A DNA stretch of 64,000 nucleotides from Asticcacaulis sp. AND118 (GCF_020535245.1 NZ_CP084910.1:372001-436000), one strand, 5' to 3'; shown: positions 36,507 through 45,046, numbered from the stretch's first letter. Notes: generated by a model from the sequence alone, not told the origin. Made by a program: numbers and translations.

Positions 36507-38090
36507 ATGCAGACATCTGAAACGCCTCAACGCCGCATCCCCCTGCCGCCCTTCACGCGCATCGGTTTCTTCCGGGCGCGGCTGGGGCGGCTTATCCTGC
36601 TGCTCAATCTGGCGGGATTGCTGGTGCTGGTCATCGGCGCGCTGGTGCTCAACGAATTTCGTCAGGGCCTGATCGATAACCGCAAGGAGTCGCTGATGGC
36701 TCAGGCGGAGACGATGGGCGAAATCATCGCCTATGTCGCGACCGCCGGCGATCCGGAGCCCTATCTCAGCGCGCAGGATGCGGTGCAGCCGCTGGCGCGC
36801 TTTATCCCGCCCGAGCAGCGCGCGCGCCTGTTCGATGGCAATGGTCAGGTGCTGACCGATTCCTATACGGTTTCCGAACTGATCGACGTTCGGGCCCTGC
36901 CGCCGGTCAACGAGTCACGGCCCACGCCGGAAATGCGTCAGGCCGCGGGCCGCAAACAGGAAGCCGCGCGTGAGGCGCTGGAAACCGAGGTCAGGCTGGC
37001 CCTGACCGGTGAGCGCGTGGCGTCGGTCCGTTATAATGAACGGGGCGAAAAGGTCGTCTCGGTCTCGGTGCCGATCCGTCGGGTCAAGGCGATCCTCGGC
37101 GTCCTGACGCTGGAGGCCGGCGATGTCGACGCCATCGTCGCCGCCCAGCGCTGGGCCATGCTGCCCTTCATTCTGGTGGCGCTGGGCGTCAGCCTCTTTT
37201 CCTCCCTGTTGCTGCACTGGCTGGTCAGCCGCCCCATCCACCGCCTGTCCGACGCCGCCGACGCCGTGCGTATGCAGAAGGCGCGGACCTTTTCGTTGCC
37301 CGACCTCGAATCGCGTTCCGATGAGGTGGGGATTCTGGCCCGCTCGCTGCAATCCATGACCGAGGCCCTGCAAAAGCGCATGGACGAGATCGACCGCTTC
37401 GCCGCCGACGTGTCGCACGAGATCAAGAACCCGCTGACCTCGATCCGCAGCGCGCTGGAAACTCTCAATCTGGTCAAGGACGAGGCGGCCAAGGCGCGGC
37501 TGATGGCGGTGATCCAGCAGGATGTGCGCCGCGCCGACCGCCTGATCACCGATATTTCCAATGCCTCGCGCCTCGATGCCGAACTGGCGCGCGATGTACC
37601 CAGGCCGGTCGATGTCGGCGCGCTGCTCGACGATATCGTCTCGCTCTATCAGCACATGCCGGACGGCGTGGCGGTCAGCCTGAGCCGCAATGTGACGCCG
37701 GCGGCGTCGAAGGTCATGGGCCGCGAAGGGCCGCTGGGGCAGGTCTTCCGCAATATCATCGACAATGCCCGTTCCTTCTCGCCCGAAGGCGGCACGGTGC
37801 GCGTCACCGTCGCTCATTCCGACGCCGACCCGGCGCGACCCCTACAGATCGTGGTCGAGGACGACGGCCCCGGCATCCCGGCGGAAAATCTGGAGACCAT
37901 CTTCCAGCGCTTCTACACCTCGCGGCCCAAGGGCACCGACTTCGGGCGCAATTCGGGGCTGGGCCTGTCGATCTCGCGTCAGATCATCGAGGCACAGGGC
38001 GGCCGCGTCTGGGCCGAGAATCGCACGGATGCCGATGGCGCCGTGGCCGGTGCGCGCTTTACCATCGCCCTGCCGAACGTGTATCAGTAA
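36507..38090 (+). CDS. chvG: Sensor histidine kinase ChvG
   Basis: About 527 residues: TM1 (about 28-50), a periplasmic sensor domain (about 52-205), TM2 (about 208-230), HAMP (about 232-285), HisKA with the phospho-His in DVSHEIKNPLTS (near 305), and HATPase (N box DNARSFSPEGG, G1 box EDDGPGIP). It phosphorylates ChvI. In relatives the periplasmic repressor ExoR inhibits the kinase; exoR is not in the window. The start uses the GGGGAGG of the repeat between chvI and chvG. Confidence 0.94.
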   Translation: MQTSETPQRRIPLPPFTRIGFFRARLGRLILLLNLAGLLVLVIGALVLNEFRQGLIDNRKESLMAQAETMGEIIAYVATAGDPEPYLSAQDAVQPLARFIPPEQRARLFDGNGQVLTDSYTVSELIDVRALPPVNESRPTPEMRQAAGRKQEAAREALETEVRLALTGERVASVRYNERGEKVVSVSVPIRRVKAILGVLTLEAGDVDAIVAAQRWAMLPFILVALGVSLFSSLLLHWLVSRPIHRLSDAADAVRMQKARTFSLPDLESRSDEVGILARSLQSMTEALQKRMDEIDRFAADVSHEIKNPLTSIRSALETLNLVKDEAAKARLMAVIQQDVRRADRLITDISNASRLDAELARDVPRPVDVGALLDDIVSLYQHMPDGVAVSLSRNVTPAASKVMGREGPLGQVFRNIIDNARSFSPEGGTVRVTVAHSDADPARPLQIVVEDDGPGIPAENLETIFQRFYTSRPKGTDFGRNSGLGLSISRQIIEAQGGRVWAENRTDADGAVAGARFTIALPNVYQ

Positions 38091-38093
38091 TTA

Positions 38094-38272
38094 TCATCTT
38101 ATGCCTCGCCAGCTTGCTGGGGAGGGGGACCGCACGACGCGCGCAGCGCTAGATGCGGTGGTGGGGGTTCTTTTTGGCTCAACGGTTACAGCGTGTTGAG
38201 CCGTAGTAAGATACCCCACCACCCCGCCCTGCGGGCGCAGTCCCCCTCCCCGACAAGTCAGGGAGGAATGAT
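38094..38272. repeat. Type A repeat between chvG and hprK
   Basis: ATCATCTTATGCCTCGCC to GGGAGGAATGAT. Its core is reversed relative to most copies (GTTCTTTTTGGC...AGTAAGATA) and contains its own hairpin GGCTCAAC/GTTGAGCC. It begins 3 bp after the chvG stop and its right end serves as the hprK ribosome-binding site. Confidence 0.75.
38261..38267 (+). promoter_or_regulatory. Repeat-derived ribosome-binding site of hprK
   Basis: GGGAGGA is the right end of the type A repeat, 8 bases (from GGAGG) before the TTG at 38275. There is no in-frame ATG here; an ATG at 38268 is in another frame. Confidence 0.55.
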
Positions 38273-38274
38273 AT

Positions 38275-38715
38275 TTGGAGCCGCCCTTGTCCCGTATCAT
38301 CATCCACGCGACTTCGCTGACCGTGCCGATCCGCGGCCAATGGCGGGGCGTGTTGCTGATGGGGCCGTCGGGGGTGGGCAAAAGCGATCTCGCCTTGCGC
38401 GCGATGGAATCCGGTTTTCGGCTCATAAGCGATGACTATTCCGTGCTCTGGGCGTCCGGCGATCACATTTTCGCCAGCGCGCCTGACACCATCGCCGGCC
38501 GTATGGAGGTGCGCGGTGTCGGCATCACCGCTCAGGCCCGCCGCACCCTGACCCGCGTAAGTCTTTGTGTGCAATGCCAATTATCAAAGCCGGAGCGTCT
38601 GCCGGAGGTCGAGCTGACCCCTGTTCTGGGTCACGATATCCCCACCTTGCGCCTTAACCCAAGGGAAGCTTCGACTGTGGCCAAACTGCTCACAAGGCTG
38701 AGACTTCTGTCGTGA
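38275..38715 (+). CDS. hprK: HPr kinase/phosphorylase, short alphaproteobacterial form
   Basis: 146 residues, only the catalytic domain, as is usual in alphaproteobacteria. Walker A is GPSGVGKSDLA (about 30-40), followed by the SDDY segment near 52 and the capping region EVRGVGI near 80. It phosphorylates the regulatory Ser of HPr. It starts at TTG with a repeat-derived Shine-Dalgarno sequence. It lies between chvG and the EIIA gene, the standard order, while ptsH is at 19373. Confidence 0.92.
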   Translation: MEPPLSRIIIHATSLTVPIRGQWRGVLLMGPSGVGKSDLALRAMESGFRLISDDYSVLWASGDHIFASAPDTIAGRMEVRGVGITAQARRTLTRVSLCVQCQLSKPERLPEVELTPVLGHDIPTLRLNPREASTVAKLLTRLRLLS

Positions 38716-38858
38716 TCCCGCCGTTCGGCCTTGGCACCGTCGCATTTTCGTCCTAAACCGAAAGACCTTTTTGCAGTGCGGTGAATTGGGTCTATACTCG
38801 CGCTCTTGTGCCCCGCCCCGATGTCTTCGGGCGGTCATGTGTAAGGATGACGTCTAAT

Positions 38859-39263
38859 ATGATCGGACTGGTGATCGTGACCCACGGTGGTCTGGCGGAA
38901 GAGTTCGTGTCCGCCATGGAGCACGTAGTGGGACCGCAGGATCAGGTGACGGCCATCTGTATCGGGCCCGAAGACGACATGGCCCAACGCCGTCAGGACA
39001 TCCTCAAGGCCACCTTCGCCAATGACAGCGGCGACGGGGTGATTCTGCTGACCGACATGTTCGGCGGCACGCCGTCGAATCTGGCCATTTCGGTCATGGA
39101 ACAGACCAAGGCCGAGGTCATTGCCGGGCTCAACCTGCCCATGCTGATCAAACTGGCGACCCTGCGCAAGATCGAGGCCCTGTCCGATTGTGTGCAGCAC
39201 GCCCAGGAAGCCGGGCGCAAATACGTCACCGTCGCCTCGTACGTCCTGTCGGGTGATAACTAA
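38859..39263 (+). CDS. PTS EIIA component, mannose type
   Basis: A 134-residue EIIA(Man)-like protein; the phospho-His lies in MIGLVIVTHGGLAEEF (residue 9) and the fold continues with ILLTDMFGGTPSNLA near 67. With HPr and HprK it makes an incomplete PTS without a sugar permease, thought to be regulatory in alphaproteobacteria. ATG 38859 matches homologues and follows AAGGA; upstream starts give non-homologous N-termini. Confidence 0.93.
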   Translation: MIGLVIVTHGGLAEEFVSAMEHVVGPQDQVTAICIGPEDDMAQRRQDILKATFANDSGDGVILLTDMFGGTPSNLAISVMEQTKAEVIAGLNLPMLIKLATLRKIEALSDCVQHAQEAGRKYVTVASYVLSGDN

Positions 39264-39274
39264 GCTTTTAAGAC

Positions 39275-39323
39275 GCGCATTTGATACCAAAAACCGGTGC
39301 CCACTTTTTGTAATGCGCTTGTC
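39275..39323. repeat. Type D palindrome
   Basis: GCGCATTTGATACCAAAAAC then CGGTGCCCACTTTTTG and TAATGCGCTTGTCG. The GCGCAT/ATGCGC ends and inner CAAAAA/TTTTTG pair. The same element recurs at 42824, 44895, 47107 and 59976. Similar palindromes are widespread in Rhizobiales and Caulobacterales. Confidence 0.7.
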
Positions 39324-39385
39324 GAATTTGATCGCAAGGCGCGGGACGCGCGCGGCGACTTAAAGGCGCACAGTGGAGATCCCAT

Positions 39386-40462
39386 ATGACCGAGGATCGC
39401 CCCATGACCGCCCCCTTCCCCATCACCGAAGATCCGCGCTGGCAGGCCGTCATCACCCGTGACGCCGCACAGGACGGCGCGTTCGTCTACGGCGTGAAGA
39501 CGACCGGCGTCTATTGCCGCTGCACCTGCGCCGCGCGCCTGCCCAAGGCGGAGAATGTGCGCTTCTTCGAGACGGGCGCGCAGGCCCAAGCGGCGGGCTT
39601 TCGCGCCTGCAAGCGCTGCAAGCCCGATCAGGCCGGCGAACGCGCGCGTCAGGCGCAGATGATCGCCGCCGCTTGTCGTGAGATCGAAACCGCCGAGATC
39701 GAACCGAAGCTGGGCGATCTGGCGCAACAGGCGGGTCTCAGCCCCTTTCATTTCCATCGCGTGTTCAAGGCGGCTACGGGCCTGACGCCCAAGGCCTATG
39801 CCCGTGCCCATCGCGGCGGGAAGATGCGCGCCGCCCTGAAGGCCAGCGGCAGCGTGACCGAGGCCATTTATGAGGCCGGTTTCAACGCCCCCAGTCGTTT
39901 CTATGCCGATACGGCCGGGGCGCTCGGCATGTCGCCGCGCGTATTCCGCAATGGCGGCGCGGCGGAGGTGATTCGTTTCGCTGTGGGGCAGTCGCGCCTG
40001 GGCGCGCTTCTGGTGGCCCGCAGCGAGAAGGGGGTTTGCGCCGTGTTTCTGGGTGACGATCCCGATGCGCTGGTGCGTGATCTTCAGGACAGCTTCCCCA
40101 GGGCTGAACTGATCGGCGGCGATGCCGGATTCGAGACGACCCTGGCGCGTGTGGCCGGGGTGATCGAAGCGCCGGAAACGCCGCTCGACCTGCCGCTCGA
40201 TATCCGCGGCACGGTGTTCCAGCAGAAGGTGTGGGCGGCCTTGCAGACCATCCCGGCCGGGACGCGCGTTTCCTATGCCGAACTGGCCGAGCGGGTAGGG
40301 CTGCCGGCGGCGGTGCGCGCTGTGGCCTCGGCCTGCGCGGCCAACAAGATCGCGGTGGCCATTCCCTGTCACCGCGTGGTGCGGATGGACGGCGCGCTGT
40401 CCGGCTATCGCTGGGGCGTCGAGCGCAAGGCGGTGCTGCTGGAGGCCGAACAGGCAGAGTGA
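39386..40462 (+). CDS. ada: Ada: bifunctional DNA methyl-transfer protein and regulator
   Basis: 358 residues with three parts: the N-terminal Ada zinc domain (about 15-85; Cys in GVYCRCTC, then FRACKRCKPD), an AraC-type helix-turn-helix (about 95-185) and the methylguanine methyltransferase domain (about 200-355) with the acceptor Cys in IPCHRVVRMDG. It repairs O6-methylguanine and methylphosphotriesters and activates the adaptive response when methylated. The ATG follows GTGGAG. dinB follows, forming a DNA-damage pair. Confidence 0.95.
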   Translation: MTEDRPMTAPFPITEDPRWQAVITRDAAQDGAFVYGVKTTGVYCRCTCAARLPKAENVRFFETGAQAQAAGFRACKRCKPDQAGERARQAQMIAAACREIETAEIEPKLGDLAQQAGLSPFHFHRVFKAATGLTPKAYARAHRGGKMRAALKASGSVTEAIYEAGFNAPSRFYADTAGALGMSPRVFRNGGAAEVIRFAVGQSRLGALLVARSEKGVCAVFLGDDPDALVRDLQDSFPRAELIGGDAGFETTLARVAGVIEAPETPLDLPLDIRGTVFQQKVWAALQTIPAGTRVSYAELAERVGLPAAVRAVASACAANKIAVAIPCHRVVRMDGALSGYRWGVERKAVLLEAEQAE

Positions 40463-40472
40463 ATCTGGCTTG

Positions 40473-40512
40473 TTGATTTGTTCTCTTTTTGTGCTATGTT
40501 CCCTCTACGTTC
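40473..40512 (+). promoter_or_regulatory. dinB promoter with alphaproteobacterial LexA box
   Basis: GTTC-CCTCTAC-GTTC (40498-40512) is an exact match to the alphaproteobacterial SOS box GTTC-N7-GTTC. A promoter TTGATT (40473), 16 bases, TATGTT (40495) overlaps it, so LexA would block the -10. This predicts damage-induced dinB. Confidence 0.8.
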
Positions 40513-40535
40513 TAATGACGTTGCGGAACCGCATC

Positions 40536-41624
40536 ATGGAAAACGAGAACATCGAACCTCTGCGCAAGATCATCCATGTCGATATGGATGCCTTCTATGC
40601 CTCGGTGGAACAGCGCGATAATCCCGAACTGCGCGGCAAGCCCGTCGCCGTGGGCGGCATGGAACGCGGCGTCGTCGCCGCGGCCTCTTACGAAGCGCGC
40701 AAGTACGGCATCCGTTCGGCCATGCCTTCGGTCACCGCCCGGCGCAAATGCCCGGACCTGATCTTCGTCAAGCCGCGCTTCGACGCCTATAAGGCCGTGT
40801 CGAAGCAGATTCGTGAAATCTTTGAGGACTATACGGAGTTGGTCGAGCCGCTGTCGCTGGACGAGGCCTATCTCGATGTCACCCATAATCACAAAGCCAT
40901 CGCTTCGGCGACGCTGATCGCGCAGGAAATCCGCGCGCGCATCAAGCTCAAAACCGGGCTGACGGCTTCGGCGGGGGTGTCCTACAACAAGTTTCTGGCC
41001 AAGATGGCCTCGGATTATCGCAAGCCCGACGGTCTCTACGTCATCACGCCACGCATGGGACCGGAATTTGTCGAGACCCTGATGGTCGGGCGTTTCCACG
41101 GCATCGGCCCGGCGACCGAAGAAAAGATGAACCGGCTGGGCATCATGACCGGCGCCGATCTCAAGGCGCAGGATCTCGCCTTTCTGCAAAAGCATTTCGG
41201 CGTGTCGGGCGAGTACTATTACAATATCGCGCGCGGCATCGATCATCGCCGCGTACGGCCCGACCGGGTGCGCAAGTCGGTGGGGGCGGAAAACACCTTC
41301 TTTCAGGACATCTTCTCCCCCGATGCCGCCAGGGCCGCGCTGCAGCCCATCGTCGACAAGGTATGGCGCTATTGCGATCAGCACGGCACGCGCGGGCGCA
41401 CCGTGACGCTGAAGGTCAAATATACCGACTTTCAGCAGATCACCCGCAGCCACACGGCGGCCGCCACCTTGCTCGACAAGGACGAACTGTCGCGCCTGTC
41501 GCGCAATCTGCTCGAAAGCGTCTTTCCGATCGCCAAGGGCATCCGCCTGCTGGGCGTGACCCTGTCGTCGCTGGGGGCCAATGACGCGCAGCCCGAGCCG
41601 CAGCAACTGAGTCTCGCCATTTAA
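40536..41624 (+). CDS. dinB: DNA polymerase IV
   Basis: Y-family translesion polymerase of about 362 residues. Catalytic acidic residues lie in HVDMDAFYASVEQ (about 13) and SLDEAYLDVT (about 107); the palm, finger and little-finger domains are complete. The C-terminus PEPQQLSLAI resembles a beta-clamp binding motif (QLSL). ATG 40536 is chosen because ATG 40515 lies only 2 bases from the LexA box; 40515 remains possible. The SOS box suggests induction by DNA damage. Confidence 0.95.
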   Translation: MENENIEPLRKIIHVDMDAFYASVEQRDNPELRGKPVAVGGMERGVVAAASYEARKYGIRSAMPSVTARRKCPDLIFVKPRFDAYKAVSKQIREIFEDYTELVEPLSLDEAYLDVTHNHKAIASATLIAQEIRARIKLKTGLTASAGVSYNKFLAKMASDYRKPDGLYVITPRMGPEFVETLMVGRFHGIGPATEEKMNRLGIMTGADLKAQDLAFLQKHFGVSGEYYYNIARGIDHRRVRPDRVRKSVGAENTFFQDIFSPDAARAALQPIVDKVWRYCDQHGTRGRTVTLKVKYTDFQQITRSHTAAATLLDKDELSRLSRNLLESVFPIAKGIRLLGVTLSSLGANDAQPEPQQLSLAI

Positions 41625-41625
41625 C

Positions 41626-41685
41626 TATGCCTCCCCGCTGGCGGGGAGGGGGACCATTGGCAGAGCCAATGGTGGTGGGGTGGGG
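41626..41685. repeat. Type A left-half repeat after dinB
   Basis: CTATGCCTCCCCGC and GCGGGGAGGGGGACCATTGG then CCAATGGTGGTGGGG. Only the left arm is present, starting 1 base after the dinB stop. The terminal stem is CTCCCCGC/GCGGGGAG and the inner stem CCATTGGC/GCCAATGG. Confidence 0.72.
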
Positions 41686-41693
41686 AACCGCCT

Positions 41694-42080
41694 TTAATTA
41701 AACGTCGTGGCGATGTCCGCGCCTTCCTTGAGCGTCAGGGTCACCGGCGTGCGTTCGACCACATCGGCCAGCCGTGCCTTCTGCGCGTCATCCAGCGGGC
41801 CGGTCAGGGTCAGGACGCGCGTGATCTTCGAGCGCTTGTCGTCCTTGCTGTGGTGCAGATCGACGTCGATGGCCTCAAGCGGCCACCCCTTGCGCGCCGC
41901 ATACATGCGAAGCGTGATACAGGTGCAGGCCGCCAGCGCCGACAGCAGCAGATCGTAGGGCGCGAAACCGGCATTGCCGCCGCCCAGCGCTTCGGGCTCG
42001 TCGGCGGTCAGGGTACGCCCGGCGCTTTCGATCGTGGTCAGGAAGTCGGTGGTGCCGATATGGGCGCGGGCATGGGCCAT
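41694..42080 (-). CDS. OsmC family protein
   Basis: 128 residues of the OsmC/Ohr fold. The family core [21 protein letters not shown] (in two parts: [21 protein letters not shown]) holds one redox Cys pair region; the second conserved Cys of Ohr is missing, so it is an OsmC-like (YhfA-type) protein and peroxidase activity is doubtful. The start has AAGGAGACC upstream. It is divergent from the PNPOx-fold gene. Confidence 0.9.
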   Translation of the reverse strand: MAHARAHIGTTDFLTTIESAGRTLTADEPEALGGGNAGFAPYDLLLSALAACTCITLRMYAARKGWPLEAIDVDLHHSKDDKRSKITRVLTLTGPLDDAQKARLADVVERTPVTLTLKEGADIATTFN

Positions 42081-42196
42081 GAGGGTCTCCTTTTCTCGCA
42101 GACTATATCCGCAAGGCCGGGCTTCCTATGGCTATTTTACGCTTGAGGAAGGCAAAATACACCGGCGGCGGGGCAGCCAAACTCATGAGGTAACGC

Positions 42197-42823
42197 ATGA
42201 CGACCCTGTATGGCCGTGAGGCCCGCGAACGCATCTGGTCCCTGATCAAGGACACCAAGGTAGCCATGCTGGCGACCCACGCGCCCACCGGGCTGATGCA
42301 CGCCCGACCGATGATGCCGCAAATCCGCGACCACAGCGACAAGGCCTTCGACGGCGTTTTGTGGTTCTTTACCGGCGCCGACACCGGTAAGATCGATGAG
42401 ATCGACGCCAATCCGGCGGCGTTGCTGACCTTCTCCGACCCCAAGGGCCACAACTACGTTTCGATGAACGGCACGGTGAGCGTCAGCCGCGACCCGGCGA
42501 TCATAGAGGAACTGTGGTCTTTCGCCGACAAGGCCTGGTTCCCGAAGGGCAAGGACGACCCTAATCTGCGCCTGCTGCGTTTCGAAGCCATCGACGCCGA
42601 ATTCTGGGACAGCCCCGGCCTGATCGCCACCGGGATTGCCCTTCTGCAAGGCATCGCCAGCGGGCAGCCCGCCGATCCGGGCGACCACGGTTATGCCGAT
42701 CTCGATATTCCGGCTTTTCCGGACGAGCGTACCGGCCCGCGCGGCGTCGGCCCGCGCTCTCCCAACGAACCGCCGCGCGAGACGGTGCTGGTCTCCGCCG
42801 GCCCGCGTGATCCGATGGGTTAA
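42197..42823 (+). CDS. Pyridoxamine 5'-phosphate oxidase-fold (general stress type) protein
   Basis: 208 residues with a split-barrel flavin-binding fold of the general stress protein 26 kind: IKDTKVAMLATHAPTGLMHA, DGVLWFFTGADTGKIDEI, NPAALLTFSD and DKAWFPKGKDDPN are diagnostic. It likely binds FMN or FAD. The C-terminal 40 residues are proline-rich and probably disordered. It is divergent from an OsmC gene, a grouping in keeping with stress protection. Confidence 0.88.
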   Translation: MTTLYGREARERIWSLIKDTKVAMLATHAPTGLMHARPMMPQIRDHSDKAFDGVLWFFTGADTGKIDEIDANPAALLTFSDPKGHNYVSMNGTVSVSRDPAIIEELWSFADKAWFPKGKDDPNLRLLRFEAIDAEFWDSPGLIATGIALLQGIASGQPADPGDHGYADLDIPAFPDERTGPRGVGPRSPNEPPRETVLVSAGPRDPMG

Positions 42824-42871
42824 AGCGCATCCCAAAAAGTGTGAAGCGGTTTTTGGAATCAGATGCGCGAC
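42824..42871. repeat. Type D palindrome
   Basis: GCGCATCCCAAAAAGTGTGA then AGCGGTTTTTGGAATCAGAT and GCGCGACA. It starts right after the PNPOx-fold stop. The inner CCAAAAA/TTTTTGG pairing is perfect and GCGCAT/ATGCGC forms the outer stem. Confidence 0.7.
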
Positions 42872-42883
42872 ACTTGAAATCCC

Positions 42884-43855
42884 TTAAGGGATTAGCAGCG
42901 TGCTGCTCGTGGTGGCGCGGCTCTCCAACGCCTGGTGAGCCGCGCGCGCCTCGGTCAGGGCGAAGCGCTGATCGATCCGCACCTTGAGCTTGCCGCTTTG
43001 GATGACATCGAACAGTTCGCCCGCCGACTCCAGCAGGGTGGCGCGATCACGGTTATACCCAAAGACAGAGGGGCGTGTCAGAAACAGCGAGCCCTTGGCG
43101 TTGAGCACCGAAATATCGACCGGCGGCACTGCGCCCGACGACTGGCCGAACGACACCATCAGGCCGAGCGGCTTCAACACGTCGAGCGAGCCGTCGAAGG
43201 TGTCCTTACCGACGGAATCGTAAACCACATCGACCTTGCGGCCTTCGGTGATCTCCAGTACGCGGGCCACGAAATCCTCGCTGCGGTAATTGATCAGGTG
43301 GTCGTAGCCGTTCTGCCGCGCCAGTTCGATCTTCTCCGCCGAACCCGCCGTGCCGATCACGGTCGCGCCGAGCGCCTTGGCCCATTGCCCGGCGATCAGT
43401 CCCACGCCCCCCGCCGCGGCGTGGATGAGGATGGTGTGCGCCGGTCCGACCCGGAACGTCCGGCGCAGCAGATATTGCGCGGTCAGGCCTTTGAGAAACG
43501 CGGCCGCCGCGACTTCATCGCTCACACCTTCCGGAATGGGGACCAATTTGTCGGCGGCGATCAGGCGCTTTTCGGCATAGCCGCCGGGCGTCGCCGAATA
43601 GACCACGCGGTCGCCGGCTTTCAGGAAATCGACGCCTTCGCCTACGGCCTCGACAATGCCCGCGCCTTCATTACCGGGTGTGAAGGGCAGGGCGGTTTTA
43701 TACAGGCCAGAACGGAAATAGGTGTCGATGAAGTTGACGCCGATGGCGGTGTGTCGCACCCGCGCCTCGCCCGGACCGGGATCGCCGACCTCGATCTGTT
43801 CGACCTGAAGAACGTCCGGCCCGCCGGTCTGATGCACGCGAATGGCTGTGGTCAT
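42884..43855 (-). CDS. qor: NADPH:quinone oxidoreductase, zinc-independent MDR type
   Basis: 323 residues of the medium-chain dehydrogenase family without the zinc ligands. The N-terminal GVNFIDTYFRSGLY, the coenzyme-binding AAAGGVGLIAGQWAKALGA (about 150-168) and the later YDSVGKDTFDGSL are typical of quinone oxidoreductase 1. The ATG follows AGAGGTGATCC at the edge of a type B repeat. It would reduce quinones with NADPH. Confidence 0.92.
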   Translation of the reverse strand: MTTAIRVHQTGGPDVLQVEQIEVGDPGPGEARVRHTAIGVNFIDTYFRSGLYKTALPFTPGNEGAGIVEAVGEGVDFLKAGDRVVYSATPGGYAEKRLIAADKLVPIPEGVSDEVAAAAFLKGLTAQYLLRRTFRVGPAHTILIHAAAGGVGLIAGQWAKALGATVIGTAGSAEKIELARQNGYDHLINYRSEDFVARVLEITEGRKVDVVYDSVGKDTFDGSLDVLKPLGLMVSFGQSSGAVPPVDISVLNAKGSLFLTRPSVFGYNRDRATLLESAGELFDVIQSGKLKVRIDQRFALTEARAAHQALESRATTSSTLLIP

Positions 43856-43862
43856 GGATCAC

Positions 43863-44013
43863 CTCTCTCCTCCCTATCGCGTGGCGATGGGGAGGTGGAT
43901 TTTGGAGCGTAGCGACAAAAGACGGAGGGGGCGAAGCCTTTAGAGTCACCCCCTCCGTCATCGCCATAAATGGCGCTGACACCTCCCCATTGCTACGCAA
44001 CAGGGAGGAGAAA
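43863..44013. repeat. Type B repeat
   Basis: CTCTCCTCCCTATCG to AACAGGGAGGAG. Inner parts GGGGAGGTGGATTTTGG, GACGGAGGGGGCGA and CACCCCCTCCGTC pair across the element. It fills the 160 bp between qor and the amidotransferase gene. Confidence 0.75.
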
Positions 44014-44015
44014 TA

Positions 44016-44777
44016 TCAGACCACCTCGCCCGACCGGAAGATCAGCGACGAACCCGGTTCGATCGGCGTCCAGACCTCGTCATGGGTCAGGGGTTGGGTG
44101 GCGATAATGATCACCTTGTCGTCCGGCGTCGTTTCCTGCGCGAAATCGACCACCATGTCCTCATCGATCAGGGTCGCCTGACCGAAAGGCGCACGGCGCT
44201 GAATATAGGTCAGCTTTTTCGTGCAACTGGCGTAGAGCGAGCGGCCGTCGGTCAGCAAGGCATTGAACACGCCCATCTTCCTCAGTTCACCGAACAGCCG
44301 CTTGACCTCCTTGTCCAGCACGCGGGCCGGCGGATAGTCCATATATTTGCGCACCAGTTGATCGAGTATCCAGCAGAAGGCGTGCTCGGAATCGGTCGTG
44401 CCGATGGGGCGGAAGAAGCTCAGGGGCAGGGCTTTCACGCCCTTGAGTTGGCCATTGTGCGCAAAGGTCCACGCCCGGCCCCACAGTTCGCGGGTAAAGG
44501 GGTGGGTGTTTTCCAGCGCCACGCGTCCGCGATTGGCCTTGCGCACGTGGGCGATGACCGTCTTGGACTTGATGGGGTAGTTGCGCATCAGCGCCGCCAG
44601 TTCCGACGTCGCCGACGGGTTCGGGTCGTGGAAATTGCGGCAGCCCTTCTGCTCATAGAAGCTTATGCCCCAGCCGTCGGCGTGCGGACCGGTGGCCCCG
44701 CCGCGTTTGGCCAGGGCCGTGAAGGAAAATCGGATGTCGGTGGGCACATTGGCGCTCATGCCCAGAAGTTCGCACAT
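44016..44777 (-). CDS. Class II glutamine amidotransferase (YafJ type)
   Basis: 253 residues with an N-terminal nucleophile Cys directly after Met (MCELLGMSANVPTD), the class II signature. Further active-site segments are HADGWGISFYE (about 32), AHVRKANRG, NTHPFTRELWGRAWTFAHNG (about 90-110) and DSEHAFCW. It is a stand-alone amidotransferase domain like YafJ; in other species such proteins may act on gamma-glutamyl compounds. No partner synthetase is adjacent. Confidence 0.9.
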   Translation of the reverse strand: MCELLGMSANVPTDIRFSFTALAKRGGATGPHADGWGISFYEQKGCRNFHDPNPSATSELAALMRNYPIKSKTVIAHVRKANRGRVALENTHPFTRELWGRAWTFAHNGQLKGVKALPLSFFRPIGTTDSEHAFCWILDQLVRKYMDYPPARVLDKEVKRLFGELRKMGVFNALLTDGRSLYASCTKKLTYIQRRAPFGQATLIDEDMVVDFAQETTPDDKVIIIATQPLTHDEVWTPIEPGSSLIFRSGEVV

Positions 44778-44894
44778 ATCGGTCTACCGGAACGCTGTCT
44801 TTTCTCAGGTGTAACAGGCGCAACGGGACGGCGGCAAACGAGGCTTTCTATCTGCTTGGGTGAGAAGAGATGCGCCAATCGTGCAAGACGGCTG

Positions 44895-44943
44895 AAGCGC
44901 AATCCACAAAGTGGGAACCGGCTTTTGGATTCAATGGCGCGAC
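44895..44943. repeat. Type D palindrome
   Basis: AGCGCAATCCACAAAGTGGG then AACCGGCTTTTGGATTCAAT and GGCGCGACC. The copy is imperfect (CCACAAAG opposite CTTTTGG). It lies in the 269-bp gap before the OsmC gene at 45047, which otherwise holds a small GC hairpin near 45000 and no gene. Confidence 0.65.
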
Positions 44944-45046
44944 CCCTTTAATGTGATTGCCCGTTTACAAATCCCGGTCTACCAATGCGTCCGGTATTTT
45001 CCGGCCGCGTTCGGGCCGCCTTTTTCATTTCAGACGGAGACTTCTC

